Source: Dehalococcoidia bacterium (GTDB lineage Bacteria; Chloroflexota; Dehalococcoidia; Bin125). Taken from it: a DNA stretch of 64,000 nucleotides. The stretch lies in assembly GCA_022826965.1 (NCBI GenBank), contig JAJDTU010000013.1, forward strand, positions 496,001-560,000, written 5' to 3'. Below, in pieces: positions 1 to 10,768 of this stretch. Below the pieces are notes generated by a model. That model was not told the DNA's origin. It saw only the letters and a program-made list of their open reading frames with translations, and searched no databases. The number at the start of each line of letters is the position of its first letter. Within the stretch, counting starts at the first letter, position 1. A program made the position numbers and the translations under genes.

Positions 1-213
1 CAGTTTGTGACCGACCATGTTCTCGGTCACGAAGACCGGCACGTGACGCCGGCCGTCGTGCACGGCGATCGTCAGGCCGACCATTTCGGGGACGATCGTC
101 GAGGGCCGGGCCCAGGTCTGGATCACGGTGCGCGCGCCGGAGGCACGCACACGCTGCACCTTTTGCATCAATTTGTGGTCCACGTATGGACCCTTTTTCG
201 TCGATCGAGACAT
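1..213 (-). CDS. rpsS: 30S ribosomal protein S19 (3' end outside window)
   Basis: The reverse strand reads [19 protein letters not shown], the classic S19 N-terminus, for 71 codons up to the window edge. S19 binds 16S rRNA in the head of the small subunit next to S13. About 20 C-terminal residues should lie beyond position 1. The ATG at 213 lies 24 bases after the rplB stop, which is the normal S10-operon order rplB-rpsS. The visible part contains the conserved [20 protein letters not shown] stretch. It is truncated only by the window edge. Confidence 0.96.
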   Translation of the reverse strand, partial: MSRSTKKGPYVDHKLMQKVQRVRASGARTVIQTWARPSTIVPEMVGLTIAVHDGRRHVPVFVTENMVGHKL

Positions 214-237
214 CGCGCAAACCCTCTGATCTCTGCC

Positions 238-1074
238 TTAGCGCCGTCGGCCGCGACGGCGAACGATGTACTTGTCGGATTGCTTCTTGCCACGCGTACG
301 GCGGCCCAGCGTGTACCAGCCCCAGGGGGACTTCGGCCCGGGGAGACCGATCGGCGCCTTGCCCTCGCCGCCACCGTGCGGGTGGTCGACCGGGTTCATG
401 ACCGAGCCGCGCACCTGCGGTCGCCGACCGCGATGCCGGTTGCGACCGGCTTTGCCGAGCTTGATGTTGGAGTGCTCGACGTTGCCGACCTGTCCGATCG
501 TGGCGTAGCAGACCGAACGCACGCGCCGCATCTCGCCGGAGGGCAAGCGCAGCAGGGCGTAGTCGCCTTCCTTGGCCATAATCTGCGCCGAGGCGCCGGC
601 CGAGCGCACCATCTGCGCCCCGCGGCCTTCGGTCAGTTCAACGTTGTGCACCTGCGTGCCGTTAGGGATCGCGGACATGGGCAGGGCGTTGCCGACGCGG
701 ATCGGCGCCTCGGGCCCCGACATGACGCGGTCGTCCACCTGCAATCCGTTCGGCGCGATGATGTAGCGCTTCTCTCCATCGGTGTAGAAGATCAACGCGA
801 TCCGCGCGGTGCGGTTGGGGTCGTACTCGATCGCCGCTACCCGGCCTTCGATGCCGATGCGGTCGCGGCGCTTCCAGTCGATGATCCGGTAACGGCGCTT
901 GTGGCCGCCGCCGCGGTGCCGGACGGTGATGCGGCCCTTGTTGTTGCGGCCCGACTTCTTCTTCAGCGGGGCGAGCAGACTCTTCTCGGGCTTCTTCTTC
1001 GTGATCTCTTCGAACGTGTGTCCGGAGGAGTTGCGGCGTCCGGGGGAGGTTGGCTTGTAGTTCTTGATCGGCAC
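238..1074 (-). CDS. rplB: 50S ribosomal protein L2
   Basis: This 278-residue protein has the family's usual length. It begins (GTG start) with [17 protein letters not shown] and carries the C-terminal [17 protein letters not shown] motif, whose histidine is important at the peptidyl-transferase centre. L2 binds 23S rRNA and is needed for subunit association. The GTG at 1074 was chosen over a 38-codon longer reading because it matches the conserved N-terminus and sits one base after the rplW stop, implying translational coupling. It is part of the S10 operon. Confidence 0.97.
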   Translation of the reverse strand: MPIKNYKPTSPGRRNSSGHTFEEITKKKPEKSLLAPLKKKSGRNNKGRITVRHRGGGHKRRYRIIDWKRRDRIGIEGRVAAIEYDPNRTARIALIFYTDGEKRYIIAPNGLQVDDRVMSGPEAPIRVGNALPMSAIPNGTQVHNVELTEGRGAQMVRSAGASAQIMAKEGDYALLRLPSGEMRRVRSVCYATIGQVGNVEHSNIKLGKAGRNRHRGRRPQVRGSVMNPVDHPHGGGEGKAPIGLPGPKSPWGWYTLGRRTRGKKQSDKYIVRRRGRRR

Positions 1075-1075
1075 G

Positions 1076-1375
1076 TCAGACCCCCTCGAACAGGCGAATC
1101 TCGTAGCCCTCGGCCAACGTGATGATCGCCTTCTTCCAGTCGCGCTCGCGACCCGGCCGCCCGCGACCGATTCGCCGCGTCGAGCCACGCACGTTGATCA
1201 CGTTGACCTTGCGCACCTGGACCGAGAACGCGATCTCGATCGCTTCGCGAATCTGCAGCTTGTTCGCGCGCGGGTCGACTTCGAACACGTACTTGCCCTG
1301 CTCGGCCAGTTCGGTCGATTTCTCCGTGATAATCGGTTGACGCACGACTGCGAACGGATGAATGTCCTTAGGCAT
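1076..1375 (-). CDS. rplW: 50S ribosomal protein L23
   Basis: This 99-residue L23 begins [20 protein letters not shown], followed by the expected [14 protein letters not shown] and KVNVINVRG segments. L23 lies at the nascent-chain exit tunnel and docks trigger factor and SRP. The gene overlaps the end of rplD by 8 bases and is followed one base later by rplB, so it is clearly co-translated within the S10 operon. Length and motifs are normal. Confidence 0.97.
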   Translation of the reverse strand: MPKDIHPFAVVRQPIITEKSTELAEQGKYVFEVDPRANKLQIREAIEIAFSVQVRKVNVINVRGSTRRIGRGRPGRERDWKKAIITLAEGYEIRLFEGV

Positions 1376-2027
1376 CGCCGTCCTCCTCGCCGCTGCCGTC
1401 CGCTGCGACCGCCCACAGCGCCTCGCAGCGACGCACGGCGGCTTCGGTCATGATCAGCTGGTCGTGCGTGAGAATCAGGTAGCTGCTGAGGGTCTGCGCG
1501 GGCATCGCCTGGACGTTGGGAAGATTGCGCGTGCCGAGGACCAGGTCTTGATCGACTCCGTCGGAGACCAGCAGGGCCTTGCGCTCGACACCGAGCGCGG
1601 AGCAGAGTTTCGACATGGCCGAGGCCTTCGGCGCGAACTCGACGTCCGAGGCGGCGACGACCACACCGCCCTCTGAGGCCCGCTGAGAGAGCATGGAGCG
1701 GATCGCCAGCCGACGCATCCGCTTCGGGAGTCGCTTGCGGTAGGAGCGCGGGTGTGGTCCGTGGGCCACGGCGCCGCCGATTCGCGTCGGCGAGGACGGC
1801 GTCCCCATGCGAGCCCGACCGCCACCCTTCTGGCGACCGGTCTTCTTCGACGCCTGGCGGATGGCGGAACGATCGAGCGTGGAGGCGTTGCCCTGCCGCG
1901 CATTCGCGCGTTGGGCCGTCACGGCCTGATGTACGACCGCGAGATTCGGCTCAATCCCGAAGACCGAGTCGTCTGCGTCAATCTCGCCGGCCGAGTTGCC
2001 CTGTGCGTCGATCAGCGGGAGTTTCAT
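1368..2027 (-). CDS. rplD: 50S ribosomal protein L4
   Basis: This 219-residue L4 contains the internal-loop signature around residues 60-95 (RQASKKTGRQKGGGRARMGT, then HGPHPRSYRKRLPKRMRR). The loop lines the exit tunnel, where macrolides act; in some bacteria L4 also autoregulates the S10 operon. The ATG overlaps the rplC stop as ATGA (4 bases), and the 3' end overlaps rplW. The C-terminal tail is short and acidic (GSGEEDGDA). Confidence 0.97.
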   Translation of the reverse strand: MKLPLIDAQGNSAGEIDADDSVFGIEPNLAVVHQAVTAQRANARQGNASTLDRSAIRQASKKTGRQKGGGRARMGTPSSPTRIGGAVAHGPHPRSYRKRLPKRMRRLAIRSMLSQRASEGGVVVAASDVEFAPKASAMSKLCSALGVERKALLVSDGVDQDLVLGTRNLPNVQAMPAQTLSSYLILTHDQLIMTEAAVRRCEALWAVAADGSGEEDGDA

Positions 2028-2674
2028 CGCTTGCCGCCTCGCCGCTTAGTCTGTCGGATGCGAACCAGACCGTTGGTCGCGCCCGGCACAGATCCCTTGA
2101 TGAAGACCAGATGCCGATCCGCGTTGACGTCCACCACTTCAAGATTCATCGATGTCGTCGTCTTGCCGCCCATTCGACCCGCCATCCGAGTGCCCTTGAG
2201 CACGCGGCCCGGGGTCGTGCCCGCGCCGACCGAGCCGGGCGCGCGGTGCCGGTCGCTCTGACCATGGGTCCGGGGTCCGCCGCGGAAGCCGTGTCGCTTG
2301 ACGGTTCCAGCGAAGCCCTTGCCCTTGGAAATGCCCTGCACATCGACGCGGTCGCCGGTCGAGAACACCTCGGTCGCATTGACGACGGCGCCCACTTCCA
2401 GGTCGGCCACGTCATCCGCCTCCACGGGGAACACTGCGAGGTGCTTGAGCGGGCCGTTGTTGCCGGTGTGCCCACGCTCGGCCTTGCTGATCCGCCAGGC
2501 GGGCGCTTCTCCGTAGCCGACCTGGACGGCGGAGTAGCCGTCGCGCGATTCGGTCATGATCTGTGTGACGGGACAGGGGCCGACCTCGAGCACGGTGCAG
2601 CCCACGACCGTCCCGGCCTCGTCGATCACCTGCACCATGCCCAACTTCTTGCCGAGGAGTCCGGGTATGGCCAT
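2024..2674 (-). CDS. rplC: 50S ribosomal protein L3
   Basis: This 216-residue L3 starts MAIPGLLGKKLGMVQVIDEA and has the family signature KGFAGTVKRHGFRGGPRTHG plus the central-loop RHRAPGSVGAGTTPGRVLKG and MAGRMG motifs. L3 is an early 50S assembly protein whose loop approaches the peptidyl-transferase centre. The start is 2 bases after the rpsJ stop and the end overlaps rplD, fitting one S10-operon transcript. Confidence 0.97.
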   Translation of the reverse strand: MAIPGLLGKKLGMVQVIDEAGTVVGCTVLEVGPCPVTQIMTESRDGYSAVQVGYGEAPAWRISKAERGHTGNNGPLKHLAVFPVEADDVADLEVGAVVNATEVFSTGDRVDVQGISKGKGFAGTVKRHGFRGGPRTHGQSDRHRAPGSVGAGTTPGRVLKGTRMAGRMGGKTTTSMNLEVVDVNADRHLVFIKGSVPGATNGLVRIRQTKRRGGKR

Positions 2675-2676
2675 GA

Positions 2677-2985
2677 TTAGAGCTTGATTTCGACGTCGAC
2701 GCCAGACGACAGCTGCAGCCGCATCAGGGAATCGACGGTTCGGCCAGTGGGTTCAATGATGTCGATGATCCGCTTGTGGGTGCGGATCTCGAACTGTTCG
2801 CGTCCGTCCTTGTGGACGAACGGCGAGCGAATCACCGTGTACTTGCGAATCTCGGTGGGCAGCGGAATCGGCCCGGCCACACCAGCGCCAGTCTTCTCGG
2901 CGGTGTCGAGAATCTGCGCAGCCGACTCATCGAGAACCCGATGGTCGTACGCCTTGAGTCGGATGCGTATCTTCTGCCGAGCCAT
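2677..2985 (-). CDS. rpsJ: 30S ribosomal protein S10
   Basis: This 102-residue S10 ([20 protein letters not shown]) contains [20 protein letters not shown] and the HKRIIDI motif. S10 sits in the 30S head and doubles as NusE in antitermination complexes. It is 39 bases downstream of tuf, so the str and S10 operons are contiguous here with no obvious independent promoter in the gap. Confidence 0.97.
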   Translation of the reverse strand: MARQKIRIRLKAYDHRVLDESAAQILDTAEKTGAGVAGPIPLPTEIRKYTVIRSPFVHKDGREQFEIRTHKRIIDIIEPTGRTVDSLMRLQLSSGVDVEIKL

Positions 2986-3024
2986 ATTGCCGTCTTTCCG
3001 CCCTGCAACGTTTCCGGATCGGCG

Positions 3025-4227
<1,203 letters not shown>

Positions 4228-4290
4228 CTTCGGTTCTCCTGCCTGTCGTTCTTTCGATGTTGCTGCCTGGCGTGGTTGACTGCCGAACGG

Positions 4291-6345
4291 CTAGCGGGCT
4301 TCCGCGAGCACGCTCTGCGGGACTTCCTCGTAGTGGTCGAACTCGATGCTCGCCGTGGCTCGGCCCTGCGTCATTGAGCGCAGCGCCGTGGTGTATCCGA
4401 ACAGGTTGGCCAGGGGCATCTGCGCCTGGATGATCTGGGCCGCGCCGCGTTCTTCCGTGCCGACGACCGAACCGCGGCGGCTGGAGAGGTCGCCGGCGAC
4501 CTCGCCGAAGTACTCCGGCGGCGTGGAAATCTCCACGCGCATCATCGGCTCCAGCTGGATCGGCGCCGCCTTGCGCAGCGCCTCGCGGAATCCGATCGAG
4601 GCGGCGGTGGCGAACGCCATCTCGCTCGAGTCCACCTGGTGATAGGACCCGTCGGTCAATGCCACCTTGACGTCAACGACGGGGAACCCGCCGACCACAC
4701 CGGAGCGCATGGCGTCCTCAACGCCCTTGCGCACCGAGCTGATGTACTGCTGCGGCACGACACCGCCGGCCGTCTCGTCCTCGAACTCAAACCCCTCGCC
4801 CGGTGTGTTCGGCTCGACGCGCAGCAGGACGTGCCCGAATTGACCCCGGCCGCCCGTCTGGCGGACAAAGCGGCCTTCCGCCTCGGATGTTCGGCGGATG
4901 GTCTCGCGATACGACACCTGCGGTCGACCGACGTTGCACATCACGTTGAACTCGCGGCGCAGTCGGTCGGCAATCACTTCCAGGTGCAGCTCGCCCATCC
5001 CGGAAATCACGGTCTGAGCGGTCTCGTCGTTGTATTCGACCTTGAAGGTCGGGTCTTCCTCGGCCAGCTTGCGCAGCGAAGCGCCGAGGCGATCCTGGTC
5101 GTCGGCGCTCTTCGCCTCGATCGCAATCGAAACGACCGGCTCGGGGAAGGAGATCTGGTCCAGCAACACGGGCGCGTTGCGGTCGCAGAGCGTGTCGCCG
5201 GTGAAGGTCTGTTTCGGTCCGACGAACGCGGCGATGTCACCGGCGGTCACATGATCGATGTCCTCGCGCGAATCCGCGTGAACGCGCAGCAGACGCCCCA
5301 CTCGCTCGGTCTCGTCGCGAGACGAGTTGTAGACGCCATCGCCGGCCTTCAGCGTGCCGGCATAGATGCGGACGTAGGCAATCCGGCCGACGTAGGGGTC
5401 GGTGACGATCTTGAATGCGAGTGCCGTGAGCGGCTCTTCGCGATCGGCGAAGCGGATCTCGGGGCCGTTGTGACCGACGCCTTCGACCGGCGGTACCTCA
5501 TCCGGCGCCGGGAGGTAGTCGACGATCCCGTCCAACAAGCGCTGGACGCCGACGTTCTTCAAGGCCGAGCCGCAGAAGACCGGCGTAAACGAGTTCCCGA
5601 CCGTCCCGCGCCTCACTGCCTTGACGATCTCGTCGACCGAGAGCTCGTGGCCTTCGATGTACGAGATCATCACTTGCTCGTCGAACTCGGCGATTCTTTC
5701 GATCATCGTCTCGCGCCAGCGACCGGCGTCGGCGACGTAGTCGTCGGGAATGTCGCCTTCGGTCGGCGGAGCGTCGCGGTCGGAGCTGAAGAACCAAGCG
5801 CGTTCGCGAATCAGATCGATTACGCCCTGAAACTGGTCTTCGGAGCCAATCGGAATCTGCAGGGGCACGGGCATCATGCCCAGGCGGTCGCGAATCATCT
5901 CCATGGTGCGCCAGTAGTCGGCGCCGATCCGGTCCATCTTGTTGACGAAGCAGATGCGGGGGACACCGTAGCGGTCGGCCTGTCGCCAGACCGTCTCCGA
6001 CTGCGGCTCGACCCCGGCGACGGCATCGAAGACGACCACGCCGCCATCCAGCACTCGCAGCGAGCGTTCCACTTCGACCGTGAAGTCGACGTGACCCGGA
6101 GTATCGATGATGTTGATCCGGTGGTCACTCCACTCGCAAGACGTCGCCGCGGCCATGATCGTGATGCCGCGCTCGCGCTCCTGCTCCATGAAGTCCATTA
6201 CGGCGGTACCCTCGTGCACCTCGCCGATCTTGTAGGTGCGACCGGTGAAATAGAGGATCCGTTCGGTCACGGTGGTCTTGCCGGCATCGATATGGGCAAT
6301 GACGCCGATATTCCTGAGCGACGAGATGGGCGGGTCAGCGGGCAT
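4291..6345 (-). CDS. fusA: Elongation factor G
   Basis: EF-G of 684 residues drives ribosomal translocation. It opens with [20 protein letters not shown] followed by the P-loop AHIDAGKTT, then [15 protein letters not shown] and [10 protein letters not shown]. Domain IV (around residues 470-590) includes the [14 protein letters not shown] segment, and the C-terminus is normal. The length is slightly shorter than the usual ~695. The gene lies between rpsG (134 bases upstream) and tuf. Confidence 0.97.
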   Translation of the reverse strand: MPADPPISSLRNIGVIAHIDAGKTTVTERILYFTGRTYKIGEVHEGTAVMDFMEQERERGITIMAAATSCEWSDHRINIIDTPGHVDFTVEVERSLRVLDGGVVVFDAVAGVEPQSETVWRQADRYGVPRICFVNKMDRIGADYWRTMEMIRDRLGMMPVPLQIPIGSEDQFQGVIDLIRERAWFFSSDRDAPPTEGDIPDDYVADAGRWRETMIERIAEFDEQVMISYIEGHELSVDEIVKAVRRGTVGNSFTPVFCGSALKNVGVQRLLDGIVDYLPAPDEVPPVEGVGHNGPEIRFADREEPLTALAFKIVTDPYVGRIAYVRIYAGTLKAGDGVYNSSRDETERVGRLLRVHADSREDIDHVTAGDIAAFVGPKQTFTGDTLCDRNAPVLLDQISFPEPVVSIAIEAKSADDQDRLGASLRKLAEEDPTFKVEYNDETAQTVISGMGELHLEVIADRLRREFNVMCNVGRPQVSYRETIRRTSEAEGRFVRQTGGRGQFGHVLLRVEPNTPGEGFEFEDETAGGVVPQQYISSVRKGVEDAMRSGVVGGFPVVDVKVALTDGSYHQVDSSEMAFATAASIGFREALRKAAPIQLEPMMRVEISTPPEYFGEVAGDLSSRRGSVVGTEERGAAQIIQAQMPLANLFGYTTALRSMTQGRATASIEFDHYEEVPQSVLAEAR

Positions 6346-6479
6346 GTTGATCGTGTCCTCTGGTCAGCTCTCTGGTCGTTCTTTCGGGTCTCTGCTTCGC
6401 GCAACGTTGAGCGTCGGCAACCTGGGGCCAGGGGTCAGCTCTCGTTGGGCGTTCCTTCAATCGCTCGTCCCGCGTCGCG

Positions 6480-6950
6480 CTACCAGCGGTAGTGAGCAAA
6501 CGCGCGGTTCGCTTCCGCCATCCGGTGGGTTTCTTCACGGCGACGCACAGCGGCGCCACTGTTGCTGTATGCGTCAAGCAGCTCGTCGGCGAGGGAGAGG
6601 TGGGCGGGCCGGCCCTTGCGCCCCTGCGCGGCGGTGACGAGCCAGCGAATGCCGAGCGAGGTGCGACGGTCGTGGCGAATCTCGACTGGTACCTGATAGG
6701 TCGCGCCACCGACGCGTCGCGGGCGCACTTCCATCTCGGGCGTGATGTTGTTCAACGCCTGGTCGAAGACTTCAAGCGGATCCTGACGCACCCGCTCCTC
6801 GAGGATGTCAAGGGCGCGGTAGACAATGCGCTCGGCGGTGCCCTTCTTGCCGTTCCTCATGAGGCGGTTGATGACCATCTGCACCCGCTGCGATCCGTAG
6901 ACCGCGTCGGGGCGGATTTCGTGTCGATCGGGCCGTCGTCGTCGCGGCAC
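6480..6950 (-). CDS. rpsG: 30S ribosomal protein S7
   Basis: This 156-residue S7 begins MPRRRRPDRHEIRPDAVYGS, with VQMVINRLMRNGKKGTAERI and the C-terminal ETHRMAEANRAFAHYRW. S7 nucleates assembly of the 30S head and is the translational repressor of the str operon in some bacteria. It lies 76 bases downstream of rpsL, across a predicted terminator hairpin, so its expression may be attenuated relative to rpsL. Confidence 0.97.
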   Translation of the reverse strand: MPRRRRPDRHEIRPDAVYGSQRVQMVINRLMRNGKKGTAERIVYRALDILEERVRQDPLEVFDQALNNITPEMEVRPRRVGGATYQVPVEIRHDRRTSLGIRWLVTAAQGRKGRPAHLSLADELLDAYSNSGAAVRRREETHRMAEANRAFAHYRW

Positions 6951-7010
6951 GTTGTCTCATCCATCTCTAACGCGAGCGCGTCTCGTCAGATGCCGAGGGG
7001 GCTCGCCACA

Positions 7011-7040
7011 CTAAAACGACCACCCGCTAGTGGGTGGTCG
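7011..7040 (-). terminator. Rho-independent terminator/attenuator after rpsL
   Basis: On the minus strand a perfect 9-bp stem, CGACCACCC pairing with GGGTGGTCG around a 6-base loop, is followed directly by TTTTAG. The hairpin begins inside the last codons of rpsL and its loop contains the rpsL TAG stop. A terminating ribosome would cover the 5' arm, so this could be a translation-sensitive attenuator rather than a plain terminator. Termination strength is not measurable from sequence alone. Confidence 0.6.
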
Positions 7041-7464
7041 CTGTTGTCAATCCTGCCGTCTTGCGAGTTCCGTACTTGGAACGGCCCCGCTTTCGCTCGG
7101 CGACGCCAAGCGCATCGAGCGCTCCGCGTACGACCTGATAACGAACGCCGGGCAAATCGCGGACACGTCCGCCGCGCACCAGTACGATCGAGTGCTCCTG
7201 CAGCGTGTGACCTTCGCCGGGGATGTAGGCGGTCACTTCGATCCCGTTGGTTAGCCGTACCCGGCAGACCTTGCGCAGGGCGGAGTTGGGCTTCTTCGGC
7301 GTGACTGTGCGCACCGCCGTGCAGACGCCGCGCTTTTGCGGAGAGCCGCTGTCCTGGGTGGTGCGGCTGGTCAACGCGTTGTAGCGGAAGCGCAAGGCAG
7401 GCGCCTTCGCCTTCTTGCGGGACTTCTTGCGTCCCTTGCGGGCCAGCTGGTTGATCGTCGGCAC
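7027..7464 (-). CDS. rpsL: 30S ribosomal protein S12
   Basis: This 145-residue S12 begins [20 protein letters not shown]. The decoding-site segments [19 protein letters not shown] and [20 protein letters not shown] are intact, with lysines at the positions where streptomycin-resistance changes occur (KPNS and the [12 protein letters not shown] loop). It opens the str operon. A short C-terminal tail ([16 protein letters not shown]) ends in the terminator hairpin described separately. Confidence 0.97.
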   Translation of the reverse strand: MPTINQLARKGRKKSRKKAKAPALRFRYNALTSRTTQDSGSPQKRGVCTAVRTVTPKKPNSALRKVCRVRLTNGIEVTAYIPGEGHTLQEHSIVLVRGGRVRDLPGVRYQVVRGALDALGVAERKRGRSKYGTRKTAGLTTATTH

Positions 7465-7720
7465 GCTGCTGCTCGTTCCTCGCTCGCTCGTGCTTCGAGC
7501 CTATGCGCTCACGGGTGCATTGGCACGAATACAGGGTCAAAGCCGCTGGCTGATCGGGCCGGCGGTGCGCCGGCGGTCATCAACCTCAGGTCGGCCTCGA
7601 CCCTTCCCACGCCCGACCGCCTGCGCGGCAGGCGCGTGAAGCTCAACGATATCTCAACTCAAGCCAACCCTGCAAGAATCCCAGCGCACCGACACCCGAA
7701 TTGTGTGTGTTGTCTGGCTG
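7465..7720 (-). promoter_or_regulatory. Leader and promoter region of the str operon
   Basis: This 256-base gap has no gene that I can support. On the minus strand a weak sigma70-like pair, TTGCAG and TATCGT, is spaced by 18 bases (7646-7675). Downstream, the rpsL leader has two GC-rich perfect hairpins: 7-bp arms with a 3-base loop at 7618-7634, and a similar one at 7558-7574. The promoter call is weak. The hairpins are plain in the sequence but their role is unknown; an S7- or S12-responsive leader is one possibility. Confidence 0.35.
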
Positions 7721-8638
7721 TCAGACCCCGGCGTAGGAGTGCAGACCGGAGATCCAGAGGTTGACGCCCAGATAGGTGAACATCACGGCGAAGAAACCCA
7801 ACACCACGATCCAGGCGCTCCGCGCTCCGCGCAATTGGCGCAGGCCGCGACCGTGGATGTAGACCGCGAAGATCAGCCAGGTCACGAGTGCGGCGGTTTC
7901 CTTTGGATCCCAGCCCCAGTAGCGGCCCCAGGCGTCGTTGGCCCAGAACGCGCCCAGCGCGATGCCGGCTGCCAGCAGGGGGAAGCCGACGAGCACGGCG
8001 CGATAGGTCAACTCGTCGGAGCGCTCGGCCGAGGGCAACCAGTCGTAGCGGCCGCCGCGCGCGGCGACCCGCGCCGGGAATCCCTGCACCAGGTGCATCA
8101 GCGCGCCGCCGAACGCGACCGCCAGGACCGCGTACGAGAGGATCATCAGAGCTACGTGGATCGTCAACAGGGTTGGACTCTGCAGGGCCGGCACCAGCAC
8201 TTCCTGCCCGCCGCTGGGGAACGCCAGCGCCGATCCGTACAGCCCGCAGGCGACGGGAAGCACGAACGCTCCGGCCAGTCTCGTACCTGCGCGCAACTCG
8301 AAGATGGCGTAGAGCAGGACAATGGCCACACCAAACGACATCGAGAACTCGAACAGGTTGCTGTATGGCGCGTGATTCAGCGCGATCGAGCGCATCACCA
8401 AGCCCGTGACGCCCAGCGCGGCTGCGGTCCAGACACTCAGCGTGGCGATGCCGCCCAGCGTCGGCGAGCGAACCGGCGCAGGTTCGGGCACAGACAGAGA
8501 AGGCTCAGTCGCCTCGACCCGTCTGGGTGACCAGGCAATACGGAGGCGCGGCTGGAGCGCGTAGACCACCGACGCGAACGCGGCGCAGCCAGCGGCGACA
8601 AAGCTCGCCCAGAGCAGGAACAGCGCGCCCTCAGCCAT
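7721..8638 (-). CDS. ccsA: CcsA/ResC-like cytochrome c biogenesis protein
   Basis: This 305-residue polytopic membrane protein has about eight hydrophobic segments and the tryptophan-rich haem-handling motif AWGRYWGWDPKETAALVTWL near residues 235-255. Conserved histidines flank it (NHAPYSNLFEFS near 95; HGRGLRQL near 265). In system II, CcsA with ResB/CcsB carries haem out and attaches it to apocytochrome c; no ResB partner is visible here. The ATG at 8638 was chosen because it follows the basic low-complexity stretch and overlaps the PIG-L gene's 3' end by 8 bases. Confidence 0.85.
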   Translation of the reverse strand: MAEGALFLLWASFVAAGCAAFASVVYALQPRLRIAWSPRRVEATEPSLSVPEPAPVRSPTLGGIATLSVWTAAALGVTGLVMRSIALNHAPYSNLFEFSMSFGVAIVLLYAIFELRAGTRLAGAFVLPVACGLYGSALAFPSGGQEVLVPALQSPTLLTIHVALMILSYAVLAVAFGGALMHLVQGFPARVAARGGRYDWLPSAERSDELTYRAVLVGFPLLAAGIALGAFWANDAWGRYWGWDPKETAALVTWLIFAVYIHGRGLRQLRGARSAWIVVLGFFAVMFTYLGVNLWISGLHSYAGV

Positions 8639-9434
8639 CGCTCGTCTCCGAGTGCTCCGACGACTCCGCCTCTGCTCTCGCCTTGGCCTCCGCCTTGAGC
8701 GCATCCGATCGACGCGGGGCGCGGGCCTCGCCGAAGGTCAATCGACGGAATCCTTCCGACCACGGGATCCGGCCTGCCCGCGCGGCCTGCTCAGAGCGAT
8801 TGCGCATCCGCTTCGCCATCTCGTCGCGATTCGGCGCCTGGACCTGCGAGGCATGGCGCAGCAGGGCGTCGATTCGACGGTCGAGCTGGTCGGACACGTC
8901 AACGAAGTAGTTCGGCTCATTGCTCCCGGCGAGCAGGACCGTGTTGACTCGCACGGGTTCGACGCCGGTCGCAACCTGCTCGGCGTACGAGTTGGCGTTG
9001 CGAGAGAGCGGGAAGACCGCATCGAGGGCCGCGATGCCGACGGTGCGGTGGTCGCGATGATTGAACCCGCGATAGCCGTCCCAGGTGATCATCAGCTCGG
9101 GCCGGACTTCGCGCAGTACGCGCACCATCTGTCCGCGAAACTCGGAGCCGTCTTCGACGTGGCCGTCGGGGACCCGCAAGAAGATGCAGCGCTTGATCCC
9201 CAGTTCCGAGGCAGCCGCTTCCTGCTCCGCCTCGCGCAGGGCGCCAAGATCGGCGGGCCCGAGCATCGGATCCTTGGTGCCCTTGTCTCCGCTCGTGACG
9301 AGACAGAATGTCACGTCCCAGCCGTCATCCGACAACTGGGCGACCGTTCCGCCGCAGGTGAATTCGATGTCGTCCGGATGGGCCATCACGACCAGGGCGC
9401 GGCGCGCCTCCGCAGGAGCCTCGGCGTCCGACAT
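8631..9434 (-). CDS. PIG-L/LmbE family deacetylase (MshB/BshB-like)
   Basis: This 267-residue protein has the zinc-binding VVMAHPDDIEFTCGGTV motif near residues 16-32 and the second motif NHRDHRTVGIAALDAV. The family hydrolyses N-acetylglucosaminyl groups and includes the mycothiol (MshB) and bacillithiol (BshB) pathway deacetylases. The ATG at 9434 has GGGAG six bases upstream and is preferred over longer readings. It follows a GT4 glycosyltransferase and an acyltransferase-like gene, so a sugar-linked small thiol or glycoconjugate pathway is a reasonable inference. The exact substrate is unknown. Confidence 0.85.
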   Translation of the reverse strand: MSDAEAPAEARRALVVMAHPDDIEFTCGGTVAQLSDDGWDVTFCLVTSGDKGTKDPMLGPADLGALREAEQEAAASELGIKRCIFLRVPDGHVEDGSEFRGQMVRVLREVRPELMITWDGYRGFNHRDHRTVGIAALDAVFPLSRNANSYAEQVATGVEPVRVNTVLLAGSNEPNYFVDVSDQLDRRIDALLRHASQVQAPNRDEMAKRMRNRSEQAARAGRIPWSEGFRRLTFGEARAPRRSDALKAEAKARAEAESSEHSETSDG

Positions 9435-9469
9435 TTGGGCTCCCATCTGCTTCGATGAGGCGCAGTTCC

Positions 9470-10768
9470 CTAACTCGCCGCCACCAACAGGGACTCCACC
9501 GAATCCGGGCAACAGGAGTCTCGTTGCGAGCCTGCCACCTCGGCCTCGTTCAGCAGGTCCTGGTACACGTCGAGAATACTGCGGGCCACGCTGTTCCAGG
9601 AAAACACGGCCATCTCGGCCGCGGCGGCAGCGCCCATGCGACTTCGCAGCGTGTCGTCGGAGAGCAGGCGCTCGATTGCCGAGGCGAAGTGTTCGGGTCG
9701 GCGATCATTCGCCAGCAGGCCGGTCTTGCCGTGCGTGATCGTGGTTGCCAGCCCACCAACCCTGGTCGCCACCGGCGGCGTGCCGGAGGCCATCGCTTCG
9801 ACCGCCACCAGACCGAACGACTCGTAGGCAGACGGCACGGCGCAGACCGCCGCGGCCCGGTACAGGTCGGGCAATTGCTCTCTGTCGACGGCATTGACGA
9901 ATCGCACGCGCTCGGCGACGCCGCAAGCATTGGCGAGGCCGCGCAGCCGCGCGCGCTCGCCATTGTCACGCTCGTCGCCACCGGCGATCCAGAGCAGCGC
10001 GTCGGGTTGCGCCTTGATGAGCGGCAACGCCTGAATCAGCAGGTCGGCACCCTTCGCCTCCTCGAGTCGCCCGACGAAGAGGATGCCGGGGCCCTGGAAC
10101 AGGCCCAGCTCGGGGAAGGCGGTCGCCACCCTGCGCCGGGATTCCTCGACACCAGACGGATGGAAGCGCGACAGATCGATACCGCAAGGGACGACGCGGA
10201 CACGCGATGCGTCCGCTTCGTACTGCCCAATCAGGAATGCCCGCTCGTGGGATGTCGCGCCGATGATCACGTCGGAGCAAGCCACCACCTGCCGCTCACC
10301 GGCGAGGCGGAACGGCGGCTCCGGCTGTTGGAACATCTGCTTGACCGCGCCCAGGGTGTGGAACATCACCGCGTGCGGACATTGCCAGCGCCGCGACAGC
10401 TCGATGCCACTGAGTCCCGCCACCCAATAGTGGGAATGGACGAGGTCGTAATCGTCGCGTCCGGCCGCAATCCGGGCCACGCCCTCGGTGAACTCCGAGA
10501 CATGCGCGGCCACTTCGATCGGCGGCAGCACTACCGGCGGGCCGGCATCGACTTGAAACAACCGCGCACCGGGCGCGAACTCCTCGACGTACGGCGCGTC
10601 GGAGTGGTCGCGCCGTGTGAAGATGTCGACTTCCCAGCCCAGGTCGACAAGCTGGCGTGACAGCTCGGCCACATAGACGTTCATGCCGCCGGCCTTGGTC
10701 GTGCCCGCTTTGGCCAGCGGCGAGGTGTGCGTCGACATCACGGCCAGACGCCGTCGAGGTCGCATCAT
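9470..10768 (-). CDS. GT4-family glycosyltransferase (MshA-like)
   Basis: This 432-residue GT-B enzyme begins with the MshA/sucrose-synthase-like N-terminal signature HTSPLAKAGTTKAGGMNVYV. It has a HSHYW motif near residue 117, IDLSRFHP and a FVGRLEEAKG nucleotide-sugar region. The C-terminal E-x7-E motif is in YESFGLVAVEAMASGTPPV. MshA joins GlcNAc to inositol-phosphate, but related GT4 enzymes use many acceptors. It overlaps the upstream acyltransferase gene by 4 bases and precedes the PIG-L deacetylase by 35 bases. Specificity cannot be read from the sequence. Confidence 0.83.
   Translation of the reverse strand: MMRPRRRLAVMSTHTSPLAKAGTTKAGGMNVYVAELSRQLVDLGWEVDIFTRRDHSDAPYVEEFAPGARLFQVDAGPPVVLPPIEVAAHVSEFTEGVARIAAGRDDYDLVHSHYWVAGLSGIELSRRWQCPHAVMFHTLGAVKQMFQQPEPPFRLAGERQVVACSDVIIGATSHERAFLIGQYEADASRVRVVPCGIDLSRFHPSGVEESRRRVATAFPELGLFQGPGILFVGRLEEAKGADLLIQALPLIKAQPDALLWIAGGDERDNGERARLRGLANACGVAERVRFVNAVDREQLPDLYRAAAVCAVPSAYESFGLVAVEAMASGTPPVATRVGGLATTITHGKTGLLANDRRPEHFASAIERLLSDDTLRSRMGAAAAAEMAVFSWNSVARSILDVYQDLLNEAEVAGSQRDSCCPDSVESLLVAAS

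Noticed and set aside
7-1122. Long plus-strand open frame opposite rplB/rplW
   Set aside because: It is antisense to certain ribosomal protein genes, has no family features, and reflects the codon bias of the GC-rich minus-strand genes.
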